From Aplectana chamaeleonis (taxonomy: Eukaryota; Nematoda; Chromadorea; Rhabditida; Cosmocercidae): 64,000 nt of DNA. Below, piece after piece: positions 23,996 through 35,339 of the stretch (position 1 is its first letter; the number at the start of each line of letters is the position of its first letter). Location of the stretch: NCBI GenBank assembly GCA_029168955.1, contig JAPDOI010000380.1, forward strand, positions 632,079 to 696,078, read 5' to 3'. A program made the position numbers and the translations under genes. Below the pieces are notes generated by a model. It was not told the DNA's origin. It saw only the letters and a list, made by a program, of their open reading frames with translations, and ran no database searches.

Positions 23996-24526
23996 GGCCG
24001 TAGGGGACCGTTCCGAGCTCATTTTTCTTAGTTTTTTCAACGTTAGGGTTGCGCTAGGCTCCGCAGCTGCCGATCTCCACCAGAAAATCAGACCTGGTTT
24101 TTATCGTGGACACTGCCTTCAAACTAGCCGTTATAAGCGAATGGGCGCATATTGGAAGGGGCGTTTACAAAAAGCTGGGTTTGAACACACCAAAAAACGT
24201 TTTCGAAGTGGTTGGGCATCAAGGCAATTCTGAAGTCTATTAGCTTGATGTTCATAATAGTTTTTACCATGAATGAACTGATACGGATGGTGTAGAAAAG
24301 AAATTTCTACGAGAACGTCAGCTATGTCGTATAATTTTGCAACGGCCATTTTTGACAATTTCCGTTGCCAGATTCCTGCCAGTTGCTCTAATTTCATGGA
24401 GATTCGTACCCAGGGGTTTTCGAGAGTGCTGCATCGATTGGCGTTTAGTCTCCTTAAATCACGCGAAGTTTGAAATCGCGAAAATTGGGGTATGTCGTAT
24501 AATTTTGCAACGCACTGTATACTTAA

Positions 24527-25818
24527 CCAGGCTGTTCAATAAGTTCTGTCTTTCGATGAGAGAGGGCGTTTCTACTAGCCCAATTCTTTTTTGTTTTGTT
24601 GGTACACTCTTCATATGAACGTATGTGAAGGTTCATTTCAATCTGTGAATTCATTCTTTGTTTGCAAGCCATTTAGTGTCGCCGTGTCACAGCAATGGAA
24701 AAATTGAATATCGTGCAGTGGTGAAATTCTTATTTTTAGAAGGTGTAGCACCATAAGAAATTCACGAACGAATGTTGAAAGTGTATAATGATTGTTCACC
24801 TACAACTAGAACAGTAGAAAGATGGGTTGCTGAAATTAAACGTAGTCGTGCAAGCCTTGAAGACGATCCACGTGAAGGACGTCCAAAAAGCGCATCAACA
24901 CCAGAAATCATAGCCAAAATACAGGATATGGTTTTTGAAGATCGTCGATTGACTGAGAGAGATTCAGCAGAGGCTCTACACATTTTACTAGGCAGTATGA
25001 GCCATATTTTAGGTGAAATATTGGGTTTAGAAAGCTGTGTGCACAATGGGTGCCGCATTCGCTAACAATGGAACAAAAACACATTCGAATGCGACTTTCT
25101 CAGCAACATTTGGAGCGTTTCAAAAAGGATAAAGCGGATCTTGTGCGTCGAATCATCACTGTGGATGAGACTTGGGTCTATCACCATGATCCTGAATCAA
25201 AACAAGAGGCTAAAGAGTGGTGTGAACCCGGTTGTTCGGCTTCGAAGCGAGTTCGTGTCCGGAAATCGGCCAATAAGGTTATGGCATCAGTTTTTTGGAA
25301 TGCGAAAGGAATTTCGTTTGTGGAATACTTGCCAAACTGGTGAAACTAATAATTCTGAATATTATTGCAACACTCTAGACCAGTTGAAGTAAAAAATTAG
25401 TGAAAAAAAGACCCGGTTTGCAGAAGAAAAATCCTTTTCCATCAGGACAATGCACCATGTCACAAGAGCATTTTGACAATGGCTAAAATCCATGAATTAA
25501 AGTTCGAATTGTTTGAGCATCCACCGTATTCACCAGATTCGGACCCCAGCGACTTCCATTTGTTTCCAGAACTCAACCAGAACTCAACAAAATTATGAGT
25601 GGCAAGCGCTTTTCATCAAATGAAAAGGTCATAACGGCTGTTGAAGCGTATTTTACAGATCTTCAGAATTCTCACTTAAGTGATGGGATCCACAGATTGG
25701 AGGATCGTTGGAGCAAGCGTATTAATGTTCAGGGAGATTATACTGAATAGTAAAGTGTATTCTGAGCCATAAAATTATGTTTTTCTTATCGAACGACTAA
25801 ACTTATTCAACAACCTGG
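24527..25818 (+). mobile_element. Mariner transposon, inactive
   Basis: The inverted ends are CCAGGCTGTTCAATAAGT and, at the right, ACTTATTCAACAACCTGG; TA follows at 25819-25820, while the left flank is AA. The length of 1,292 bp is typical of mariner. The transposase frame starts near 24690 and runs to a TAG at about 25750 through several frameshifts and stops. Confidence 0.92.
24690..25750 (+). pseudogene. Mariner transposase (DD34D), broken
   Basis: Recognisable pieces in order: an N-terminal helix-turn-helix region with TTRTVERWVAEIKR and DDPREGRPKSAST (coded near 24800-24900), TVDETWVYHHDPESKQ near 25158 (first catalytic Asp), HQDNAPCHKS near 25440 (second Asp) and HPPYSPDSDPSDFHLFP near 25520 (third Asp). 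The usual YSPDLAPSD is altered to YSPDSDPSD, and two overlapping copies of AACTCAACCAG/AACTCAAC appear near 25570. Frame breaks near 25045, 25343 and 25390 make it non-functional. The family cuts and pastes DNA at TA. Confidence 0.9.
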
Positions 25819-25904
25819 TATATTATCCACTGGAGAAAGGAAACGTCCAGGAATTGTCAGAACCAACGTGTCAGACCGAACAGTAGAGAATTTTCGATAA
25901 TTTA

Positions 25905-27290
25905 GCTCTCTGGCAAAATTAGTGGTTGGGTAATGTCATATTTCCGAGAAATTAGAGGTCGAAGGAGTCAAAAAATGTCCTGGAACATTTATAAAAAATA
26001 TTTGGCTCACAATAACCTAGCGTAAACAAGGAACTGGGAAATGTAGTGAGACGATTACAAATGCGTTTGAGTGGTCAAACATGGACCAATTATCGATAAG
26101 AAAACACAGACGAGGGACCGGATCCTACAGGCTTCTCCATTGAACTTATCAAAGCAAAATCAAGCACGATATGGATTGGAGCGCTGCGGATTCCCAGCTT
26201 CACCAGTGTTGACTGCCAAACAATAACAAGGAAAATGTTTCACTACATACAGTATCCGCGCTAAGTTTTGTAAAAACGGGGAGCATTTCCCAATTTTGCA
26301 AAAAAAAACGTCCGATGCAAGTAACTTTTTGAACGAAGACGTTTCAGAAAACGCTATCGTATTCACAGCTCAAATTTCTACCCAATAAATTGCTTTGTGA
26401 ACCGAAGTCCCCTGGAATCGCTTTGTTGTTGCGTAAAACTGTTTTCGCGGTCATTTCTCAAAACGTCGCGTGCTGCAAAGTGCGGTGTAACTTTAAGTAG
26501 TAATTGCACAAGTAATAGGAGAGCAATCTATAGGTTTTCTTCGTAAATAAGATGAAAGTGGAGCAATCGTAAGATCTGTGCAAGTTAAATTTTCGATCTC
26601 TTTCATTTATCGGTCTGGAGCTTTCGCTACAGAAGTCAGATTTTTCAGGAAGTAAACCTGCACGAATCTCGAGATTACCCCCCTTCATATAACTCACAAA
26701 GAATACATAGAGATTGCTCTGCTATTACTTGTACAATTACTACCCAAAGTTTCACCGCGCTCGACGCTTTTGAGAAACGATTGCAGAAACAATTTTTCTC
26801 GAAAACAAAGCGATCTTAAGGAACTTCGGCCCAAAATGCACATTATTATGTAGGAATTTGAGCTGTGATTATGACAGCGTTTTCAGAATACAAGAACGCC
26901 TTTATTCGAAAAAGTTAAGAGCATTGAACGTTTTTTTTTGCCTTTTTTCGCAAAGTTTCGCTAGTGCTCCCCGTTTTAGGAAACTTAGCGCGGGTATTGT
27001 AGTTTAATAGCACCTTTGATTTTGTTTGTTTTATTAAATGCAACGGAGAAGCTTGTAAAATCCTATAATTCGTCTTTTACTTTCGAAATGTGATCGATGA
27101 TTGGCCATCAATTCGTGTTTTTAATCCTTTCACGACATTTCCCAGGTGGTTTGTTACTTCAGAATATCGTGCGCCCAGACATTTTGTAAAATATTTCAAG
27201 ACATTTTTTTGACCTCTAATTTTCCGCAAATATGACATGTCAAATCACCTCTTTCGCCAGAGGGCCAACACTCCAGAAACTCCCAGTATT
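25905..27290. mobile_element. Outer foldback with ~300-bp arms, possible decayed transposon
   Basis: The left arm (about 25905-26160) is inverted at about 27020-27290; shared blocks include GTCATATTT, ATTAGAGGTC, TGGGAAATGT and GGCTTCTCC / GGAGAAGC. Just upstream, 25835-25890 reads on the + strand as ERKRPGIVRTNVSDRTV, which resembles the helix-turn-helix linker of Tc1-type transposases, but the rest is full of stops. The centre is occupied by the 750-bp element at 26250-26999. Confidence 0.55.
26250..26999. mobile_element. 750-bp foldback MITE at TA
   Basis: TA at 26248-26249 and 27000-27001 flank ends CAGTATCCGCGCTAAGTTT and AACTTAGCGCGGGTATTG. The arms are inverted over about 170 bp (for example GAGCTGTGA/TCACAGCTC and AAAACGGGGAGCA/TGCTCCCCGTTTT). 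TA duplication and a CAGT tip suit a Tc1/mariner-mobilised element. It has no transposase. Confidence 0.8.
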
Positions 27291-27299
27291 TTTATCGAA

Positions 27300-28140
27300 G
27301 AATTCCTTTCTGATCTGAATTTTGCTGAGAGATTACATTTTGAGAGAGGCAAAACCTCTGGCAGCTTTTACCTTCGGTGAGTCTTCGAGCGTAACAAAAG
27401 GCACAATCCTGGGCGAAACCCTATCAGTAACGGTGCTGGTTTTCATTAGTTTCCATTTTTTACGGGCGAGGGAGCGTCGGGTGGCTCATAATAACATGCT
27501 TATATGTTTCTGAATGTCTTCGGCCTCAGTTTTGAAGTGCCGCTAAATTTGAGCAATCAACTCCAAATTCTCTAATTTCGAATGGAAGATATGTAGCTCC
27601 ATTTCTATCCCACTGTCGGAGAAAAGGCTTCCTGTCTCATCGAGAAGTTATCTCACAAGATCGTGAACGCCATCTGAGAATAAAAGAAAATTAACACCAA
27701 AATCGAGCGGTTTTTTTCATGCTTTTCGATTCTCAGGAAACCATTCCAGACCACTTCTTGGTGGTAATACCAACTTTTGTGCTCTCATCAGTGGAAGGAA
27801 AACCACTTCTCCACAATTACCCCAAACGTTGTTTCCGGAATCGCAGGGTTGCACAAGTGCGAGTTGAAGCCAAATCTGGTACACGCTTTAGCGCGCAACA
27901 CAATTTTGATACATGGAACGTAGAAAGAAATCACTAAACTAGTAAAGCGACAGAAAAATTTTCGAAATACGACACCCAGATCAGCTGTAATTTGGTGGTT
28001 TCGACCGGTCTTCAGAACCTGATAATAATTTTCATCAGAATAATATTCTTTCACTACGAGGTAGGAGAAGAAAAAAATTGAAGATTTGATGTAATGTCAA
28101 ATTATTCAAATCAGTGCTGAAAAATCATCGGGGAAATTCT
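27300..28140. other. Interior of the hAT-bounded block, unassigned
   Basis: No frame over 100 codons and no recognisable motif. It could hold decayed hAT sequence, but I cannot show that. Confidence 0.3.
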
Positions 28141-28296
28141 CAATAAAGACGAGATCGCGATATTTTGTTTCGCATTTTCCGCGTTCCGCAGCACTTTCTG
28201 CGGTTTTCGGAAGGCGGAACGCGGAAGGTAAAAAACGCGCGAAACTGCGGGTTTCGGAACGCGAAACGCGGAATTCCGCTCATCCCTGCTTGCGAT

Positions 28297-28646
28297 GCGT
28301 ACGGCTGCGTTGCGGTTGACCTTTCCCACTCAGACATTCGGGGATCACGACCCCGGGGATTCTCCAGCTTTTTGCGCGAGCCCAGAATGCCTTTTGAGGG
28401 GTTTGACGCGAGGCCGGGTACTCAAAAATCGGAGAGCGTGGGCCCGGGGAATTTTGAGCACCTAGCGTGAGCCCGGAATGCACTCTAAAGGGCTTGATCG
28501 TGGGCTTCCGTAAGGAGAACAGAGCGGCGCGAGGCTAGGAACCCAATGTGTGACTCGAGTGATCACTTCATTTTAGATTTTTTGCAGACGGTCCGATTTT
28601 TCTTAGTTTTACATCTTTTCTTTTTCTTTGTCATCGTTTCCTCGTA
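28297..28646. other. Gene-free stretch
   Basis: A moderately GC-rich stretch with loose internal repeats (GAGCCCAGAATGC / GAGCCCGGAATGC, about 75 bp apart). Nothing else is supported. Confidence 0.35.
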
Positions 28647-28648
28647 TA

Positions 28649-28793
28649 TCGTCCATCACTGGATGAGGGATCGCCGCAACACTGCTTGGCGGGAAAAAAT
28701 TGCGCGATCAATAGCCACTCTCCCTTCGTTTTCCCGCGCGCAACTTTTCCCGCCAAGCAGCGTCGCGGCGATCCCTCATCCAGTGATGGACGA
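28649..28793. mobile_element. 145-bp palindromic MITE, copy 1
   Basis: TA flanks (28647-28648, 28794-28795) surround ends TCGTCCATCACTGGATGA and its inverse. The outer 60 bp of each side pair almost perfectly, leaving a small centre. Copy 2 at 35014-35158 has exactly the same length. Confidence 0.9.
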
Positions 28794-29548
28794 TACATTT
28801 ATACTTAGGTGAGTAAGGGGCGCAATCTAAAGCATCGATTGAGCTAGTTCAACATTCTGATAGCGACATTGATATCGATTCTAATGTTAACAGTGCCACC
28901 CACCCATGTATTGTGTAGCACTAATGTAAACTAGTGTTATCTCCGTTTTATGGTCCTTCCTTACACACTTCTGCATCAATGTCGATTAGAAGAACTCATT
29001 GGCCAGCCGGTTCGGACACTCAAATCCTTCGTCGGACGTGTTCGCGACACGTTCTCATTGGGGCGCGGTTTTCCTCAGCTCCACTCGCCGCATTATGCCC
29101 GTACTCCGATTTGTCCTTCATGGACGCGATTTTCACTTCTATCTGCGACGTTCAATTGGTCAATAGGTTCTTCTTAGACTAAAATTGACTAGAGGACGAC
29201 GAATCATTCAAAAAAGGCAGACACGTGAAATTGTAATTCCCATTGGCTTTTTTCTGCTATTTTCTAGGAGTGTAAGTTTTACAGCGCCTGTTTTTTCACT
29301 AGACAGTCACCGACAAGTCTTTTAGTAGTTATTATTAATTGTTTCCGAATAGATACTTTTTAGTTTCCGAAGAAAACTCCGAGAAGGGTTAAGAGGGGTC
29401 TCAGATAAGCGAAAAGATAAGGTAAAGCCTAGCTTACTCGGATGAGTCCAGTCGGAGCAAGCAACGGAGCGGTCTTCCATAGCAAAATATAAGAGTGATA
29501 AGGAGATTCCGGCATGATAAGCCCGAGAAGCTTTACTTCGACCATCTA

Positions 29549-30140
29549 AAGCCTCTTTCATAGTTTGCCGGCCGACGTCGGACGGCTCGTTATCAAAGTT
29601 GACAAGTTAAGATAGATAAGATGGGCAGGGTAGGGTAGATAGATATTAAAGGCAGTGTTCACGATAAATTTCACTTCCGATATCTCCACGGTTTACGGAA
29701 GATCTGGTGCCCTATATAGCAAGGCATGCCTAAAAAGGACACGAAAGACGCGTATTTGAGCCAAAATAGGCTCTCCCTTGTTTACGTTGATTTTTGAGCG
29801 TGGAGGAATTGACCGCTAAGAAGTATGATACCTATCAGTGCAATGAATCGATCAGCTCACTTATCAGAACTTCCTTCACTTGATCATTCCTTCATTTGTT
29901 CCTTTCAAGGGGCGGATCTGGGGCACGGGGCGTGTCTGGGGCACCAAAACCCTTCTTTGCAGCCGTAATTTTGCCACTCGTCGCTCGTTTTCTACCGTTC
30001 CTTTGGCACTGGGAGCCTAGGATCTTTCTCCCCTATCATTTTACTGTAAAAAGTCAACGAGGATGATCATCGTGAACACTGCCTTTAAACATTCAATAAC
30101 GAGTCGTCCGACGGCGGTCGGGCAAGTGTGAAAAAGGCTT
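29549..30140. mobile_element. MITE with ~55-bp inverted ends, itself split by a TTAA element
   Basis: The left end (AAGCCTCTTTCATA, then GACGTCGGACG and GGCTCGTTAT) is inverted at 30090-30140 (ATAACGAGTCGTCCGACG, ending AAAAAGGCTT). Flanks look like degenerate TTAA. The segment between is mostly the AGGCAGTG element that follows. Confidence 0.6.
29650..30084. mobile_element. TTAA element, AGGCAGTGTTCACGAT type
   Basis: 435 bp between TTAA at 29646-29649 and 30085-30088, with ends AGGCAGTGTTCACGAT and ATCGTGAACACTGCCT. The interior differs from the other copies of the type and lacks the AACTCGTCCAC core. Confidence 0.88.
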
Positions 30141-31149
30141 AAGAATGAGGGAGCTGGGCTATATTTATCCATCAGGCAATTTTCGGGGCGTTAGGAATGT
30201 TTTTGCGGATTCTACTCAAAACATCTGCTTACCCGTTTCTCGATATTCTGAAGCTTACTTTATCTTACAACAGATATAGAACATAGTACTATTTGGCTGG
30301 CGTAATCTCACTTAGACTTTCAAAATATTGATAAGTGGGCCTTGAATTCATCTTAAGCATATTAAATACCACTACAAGAATGTGTCCGATTAGATTCGAG
30401 ACTGATCAAACTACCATATTCCCATCATAGCCAATGGCCCCGCCTTTTGAAAGTCACCAAAAGTTGCACTTTGTCAAGAAGATTTGCAGCAGCTACAAAA
30501 TAAGATTAGAAATTAGTCATGAAAGTACTTCTAATTCAGGTATAATTCATTACGAACGACCGTATCGTTGATAACCATTTCTTTTTTGAGATGCGCGAGG
30601 ACCACAGATAGTCGACTGACCCAGAAATGGAACGCTGGATAAAAAACGCGTACCAGTGAGATGAGGAGGGTCGTTGTGTACTATATCGAACTATGAGAGG
30701 GATAATCGTATTGAAGTTATGTGGAGTGAGTACACTCTAGAAGTGCTAGTGACACCGCAAGGTTGGCGATTCAAAATCAATAATCGCTAGAAGATTGGTC
30801 GGTAACTATCTAGTGAGAAAAAACAGGCGCTGGAAAACTCACTCTCCTAGAAAATAGCAGGAAAAATCCAACGGAAAGCATGAGAGAAGCGGACATTTTA
30901 TTTACTGAATGAAGATGTGCGCCTTCCTGTAGGAATTCGTCGTCCTCTAATCAATTTCAGTTTTAAGAAGAACCTATTGACCAATTGAACATCGCAGATA
31001 GAAGTGAAAATCGCGTTCATGAAGTACAAATCCGAGTACGGACATAATGAGGCGAGTGGAGCTGAGGAATATGGCGCCCCAATGCGAGCGTGACGCGACC
31101 GCGCCGCATCCGACGAAGGATTTGAGTGTCCGAACCGGTAGGCCAATAA

Positions 31150-31574
31150 GGCATCTTTCATAGTCCTCACCGCAAGCGCGGCACGCGCGTGACGCGCGGG
31201 AAAGGCGGAGGACTATGAAAATTCTTGCCGCGCGGTAAGAACTTTCATAGTCCATCAGCACCGCCATAACGGCGCCGCCCAAATCGCCGTGGCGGTTTTA
31301 CCGTTTCAACCAATAATTGCTTCTCGATTTCAGTCCACTCCGACATGAATAATTCTGGGACTATCCTGCGCCACCGCATACGCGTATGCAAGCCAGGAAC
31401 TTCTGTACAAGTCCCCATTAAGCCCCGACTTTTACCCGCACCGCCATGGCGGTGCCGCTGGAGATTTCGTAGTGGTTTCCCGCTCGTCCCGCGCGGTGAA
31501 AAGTTTCATAGTCCACCGCTCGGCCCGCGCTTCACGCGCGTGCCGCGCTTGCGGTGAGGACTATGAAAGATGCC
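31150..31574. mobile_element. 425-bp MITE with long GC-rich inverted ends
   Basis: The ends GGCATCTTTCATAGTCC and GGACTATGAAAGATGCC lead into GC-rich arms (CACCGCAAGCGCGGCACGCG and inverse) of at least 50 bp. Related TTTCATAGTCC strings recur inside near 31205, 31248 and 31508. Comparison with the uninterrupted left arm near 28990 shows that it is an insertion. Confidence 0.8.
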
Positions 31575-31653
31575 CAAGTTCTTCTAATCGACATTGATGC
31601 AGAAGTGTGTAAGGAAGGACTATAAAACGCAGATAACACTAGTTTACATTAGT

Positions 31654-33403
31654 GTCGATTTCCCATTATGTCGATTTCCTTGTCGTTTCAGGTGACTTCG
31701 CCCGTTTTGAAATTCACGAGTATGCCGTCAGACTCATTGGGATGAGTATATTTTTTTGAAATCTGGACGCGAAGAACGTATTGTTACGAATGTGAACGAA
31801 GGACAAGTAGAAGGATGAGCCCCGATAAACGTGAGTTCGCTACCTAACTCACTATTGATAATAAAATGGTTGAAAAAAGGACTCTTTTAGCACTGCAAGG
31901 AGAAGCACGGCGGAGAATGGAGTGGTGGAGAAGAGGAGCACCGACGTCCCATTCCCACATTTGTTCATTGTTCTGTTCTAACGACTGATCACTCAATAAA
32001 TGTGTATTTATTCGCTTGAAACTAGCATGTCAAGCTTGGAACAACTACATTCTATGAGCGTGTGGCTAGTGAATAACGTGCAAAATAAAATCAGGTAATA
32101 CTGAAGAGTTTTGTTTAGCTTGCAAAGGGAGCGGTGAGGGAAATAGCACACGTTAGCGTAGGAACACGTGCAAATTCGGTGGCTATGCAAAGAAAAATCT
32201 CCTTGTCTTTGGGGTAGGATGATACTGCCCAACCCAGCCTCAAACAAGGCGAACAATGGACGAAAACTGTAGGGAGCGCAAGAACCCGAAAACACAGGCA
32301 AAGCCCTGCGCCTCGCGGTAAAGTTTCCCCGGCCCTGCGCCATTTGGTCACCAGGCGCCTGAGCCCGGGGTGTCGAAGGCGCCCGGCCAGATTGGGGTAG
32401 TGGCCCCGCGCTGTGTTGGCACCAAGCCTCAAGCTTTCTGACTGTCTGAGCACTTATACGATGATGTGGGGGTAGAGTGACGGCATCCCATCGATATGCG
32501 ATCGATGATGGATGATGACGATGATGGTTGAGTGCTGCGGTTGCGTCGCGTCCTGCCTTGCTCACCCAATGATTGCCCAGTTTGAGCAATCGATAGTTAA
32601 TGGGTGATTTGCATGGTGAGGAGACGCAAGCGGAAGCGGCGCGGTCATGCCATTGATCGCTGATTGGCTGCAATTGCTAACAAGAAAGCGCGGCAAGGAC
32701 TGAAATTGGGGATGTGTACAATAGGAGGGTGGAAAACTCATGTGTTATGGTATTATAACAACAATATATGATTATATTTTAGATTTATAGTTTTTATATG
32801 AGTGGCATATTTTGGAGGGAATGTATTAGCCAGTGAACGTACGAAGAGGTTGTGTCGATTGAAGCCAATGCTGGCAACACTTATAAACTCGACGAGAGCC
32901 GGACGAAGAGCCGTAACTGATAACGTAATGTGGGTAATTTGGAAAACTACGAAGGTAAAGGATGTACCAGCCCGTACTAAGCGGCAGGGAGCGTGCACTT
33001 GGTCTAGCGCCTTATAGCTAAGGCCCTACCTAAAGCAAACTGCATGCGGCATCAGATGCAAATACGGATGCAGGGCTATAAGGTAGGAGAAAACCTCTGT
33101 CCTCCTCCACCCGCGCGGCGTAACCATTGTGCACTCCGACGTGATACACGGCTGTCCCTTTGCAAGCCTTCTGCCACACCGGAATGCAAAGGTAACAGAA
33201 CACAGCTACAGGAGGAGAGGAGCCTATCCACGTGTTATAGCGTGCGTGTCGACGAATGCGACGCTAACTACGCGCGAAGCTTAGACTAGACCTACGACTA
33301 AAACTAGACCTAACTTACAAGAGAGCGCTTCGAGCGCGGGCGAGGCTCGATCACTGAGGCTCAACGCAGGTTTCCCCACGCTGAACCTCGGTCCGATGCA
33401 CCA
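31654..33403. other. Gene-free or unassigned stretch
   Basis: The longest frame is 221 codons on the - strand (32673-32008), with no domain and a composition unlike a conserved protein; 112- and 81-codon frames overlap or neighbour it. I cannot support a gene here. Confidence 0.3.
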
Positions 33404-34247
33404 TGTCGTGCCGCTGCCCACCTCTCGCCACAATATGCACGGTGGATCGCCGGAGATGAGGAGATGGACCACAGTCCGATCACAGTAACAAAGGGAAGGT
33501 CTAACCCCGCGCTCATGCTCGAAACCCTCTGCCACGCGGTTACGCCAATATAGGCCCTGCGGCCTTCCTAAAACCCACCCAGGAGGGATTAGTGGGAAGT
33601 TTTGGTGTGCACCGTCAAAAGGGGGGCGCTACCAGTTACGACGAATAAACCCGACCTCTCGACGAATCAACACGAAATCAATACATATGACAATCAACCA
33701 AATACGCACCTCGTGCGACGTCACTGACGTTTAAGATCAAACCACTGAGACTTTTAGTGCTAAGTGTTTATGTACGACGGATGTTACGGTGAGCAATGTG
33801 TGAGTTATGATGATAAAACGTACTTAGTACTACGATGATAAGAAAGAGTTACTAAGCCACCTAGTTCTTAACTAGAAGCCCGTGCCCTTACGAATACTGC
33901 TAGCGGATCAACCGGAAGCCAACTACCTGTTGACGACGTGGAATGACGGCGGCTGGGACGGAGATAGACGGGGTGCGATAGATCTGCAGGCCCCCTTGAT
34001 TGACGGAATTGTCGTTCCATACGGCCAGCAGCAGCGGGAGATGACGAACCCACGCGTACGACGAGACGAATCGGCGACTGACTTGGGGAAGCACACCCTC
34101 TCCCCGGCGGCACAGGGCGAGTCGATATCATTTGGCTCGGCTGTGATTGGCCGCCTTTGGAGCATACGTGCACCGTATTTCCCGTGATTATCAGGCAGTG
34201 TCATTGGAGCACGTTTCGATATACATAATCGTGCGTAAGTCACAACA
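33404..34247. repeat. 0.8-kb dispersed repeat, copy 2 (LTR-like ends)
   Basis: This is a collinear match to 10658-11458, including the strings CTCGCCACAATATGCACGG and CTTAACTAGAAGCCCGTG. It begins TGTCGTG and ends CACAACA. It is about 45 bp longer than copy 1, mainly from a segment near 34000-34040 and a stretch near 34130. High identity suggests recent duplication or transposition. Confidence 0.75.
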
Positions 34248-35011
34248 GGGGGGAGGAGATTTTACTTTCTATAGTGATTCTGGAAGACTATACAGACGCG
34301 ATAGCAGCGCTGACACTGGGAACACCAGAGTAAACTTGAAACACCGAACTGCGCATCATTGCTATAGGGCGCGAAATGATAATATCGGTCGCCTTATCTT
34401 GATTTTTGACGGCTGGGATGTTCAGAGACGCGAACTCCGATTCTCGGGCGAGAGCTAAAAATCATTTCTTTCTTGGATCTTGTGGCAAAGTTCATCGATC
34501 GCTATTTCTCGTCTAGTGAGCAACTCATACACCCGGGGGGAGGGGGGGTCCGATTTGGCTAGGATAGGCTTTCGACTAAAAAGCGCTGTGGACGACGATA
34601 CGGCCGCGTACTTTCCATGCGCCACGTGACCTAATGTTCTTCGGAATGAGAAGCACGTGCCGCAACACAGAGCCGTTCCACTCGGCCACGACACGCTTTC
34701 TATTCGACGAAGATGCAGTTCGAACGACGAACGAGCCACGATGCCCATGATTGAACACGTTGATCGATTGCTCCACAATTGATCAGGCGTCTATCAGTCG
34801 CACAGCACGTATAAAAGCTATAATAGCAGCGTCGCGGCTCCCCCTCCAGAATTTGACGATACGCAATGCAGCAGCTGTCCGCAGCTGCGGACCGGAATTT
34901 AGAATGGAAGATATACGATCACTTTTAATTTGCAAATAAGGTGCTATCTAGAACTGTCACTTCTGATGATCCGGGCTAGAAGTTCCCGACTTCCCTTTCC
35001 CCCCGTATAGC
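34248..35011. other. Gene-free stretch
   Basis: No coding frame with recognisable features. A GC-poor segment with a G-run lies at about 34535. Confidence 0.3.
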
Positions 35012-35013
35012 TA

Positions 35014-35158
35014 TCGTCCATCACTGGATGAGGGATCGCCGCGGCGCTGCTTTGCGGGAAAAATTGCGCGCGGGAAAACGAAGGGAGATTGGCTATTGAT
35101 TGCGCAATTTTTTTCCGCCAACCAGCGTCGCGGCGATCCCTCATCCAGTGACTGAAGA
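35014..35158. mobile_element. 145-bp palindromic MITE, copy 2
   Basis: TA at 35012-35013 and 35159-35160 flank a copy of the 28649-28793 element of identical length. Its centre is in the opposite orientation and has a few mismatches (TTGCGGG for TGGCGGG; right tip CCAGTGACTGAAGA). Confidence 0.9.
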
Positions 35159-35339
35159 TACAACCGGCTCATCAGGAACACATCTTGCATAAAGAAGAAC
35201 CTTATGTTGTACATAGATAAAAACAGATGTGTACACTGGTAATAAAGACGTTGCCAACCCTGTTTCTCTCGCAGTAGGATTCTTTGCGTGTGGACGCTGT
35301 GAGGACGCGAGGACGCTCGAGACCAGTAAAGATACTCTA

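Larger units (their letters stand above)
22073..24118. mobile_element. TTAA element, AGGCAGTGTTCACGAT type, enlarged by an insertion
   Basis: Flanks are TTAA (22069-22072) and TCAA (24119-24122), and the ends are AGGCAGTGTTCACGAT and ATCGTGGACACTGCCT. The outer ~360 bp on the left and ~120 bp on the right match the uninterrupted copy at 62442-62945. The extra ~1.56 kb is the element at about 22431-23995. The motif GAACGAGTTGTCC near 22223 is the reverse complement of the family's shared core. Confidence 0.88.
20863..24517. mobile_element. Tc1-derived palindromic composite
   Basis: Both ends carry the tip CAGTGCGTTGC followed, after one or two variable bases, by ATTATACGACAT, next to TA at 20861-20862 and 24518-24519. 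The left arm (20863 to about 21610) and right arm (about 21720 to 24517) are inverted copies of the 3' half of a Tc1-like transposon, each including the transposase C-terminal region. The arms meet at a spacer of about 110 bp. The right arm is split by the TTAA element at 22073-24118. A second locus of the same design is at 43085-44550. Neither arm can encode a full transposase. Confidence 0.8.
20565..28288. mobile_element. 7.7-kb block bounded by hAT-type ends, filled with other elements
   Basis: The left end CAGGGATGAGCGGAAT is inverted at the right end (ATTCCGCTCATCCCTG, ending 28288). Flanking octamers CTTGCAAT (20557-20564) and CTTGCGAT (28289-28296) agree at 7 of 8 positions, as expected for an aged hAT target duplication. 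Both ends carry 7-bp-period subterminal repeats (CGGAAAT-type on the left, CGCGGAA-type on the right). No hAT transposase is recognisable. The interior holds a Tc1-derived palindrome, a TTAA element with its own insertion, a mariner and two foldbacks, so the original element was much shorter. Confidence 0.7.
28920..31653. mobile_element. 2.7-kb element with ~430-bp inverted arms
   Basis: The ends ACTAATGTAAACTAGTG and CACTAGTTTACATTAGT are inverted copies. The left arm (28920-29335) matches the right arm (30785-31653) with moderate divergence; the right arm is enlarged by a 425-bp element at 31150-31574. The centre holds two more nested elements (29549-30140 and 29650-30084). No transposase is seen. 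No clear target duplication could be fixed, so the superfamily is unknown. Confidence 0.75.

Noticed and set aside
32008..32673. 221-codon - strand frame
   Set aside because: No motif, no family resemblance, overlapping frame of similar quality and no context.
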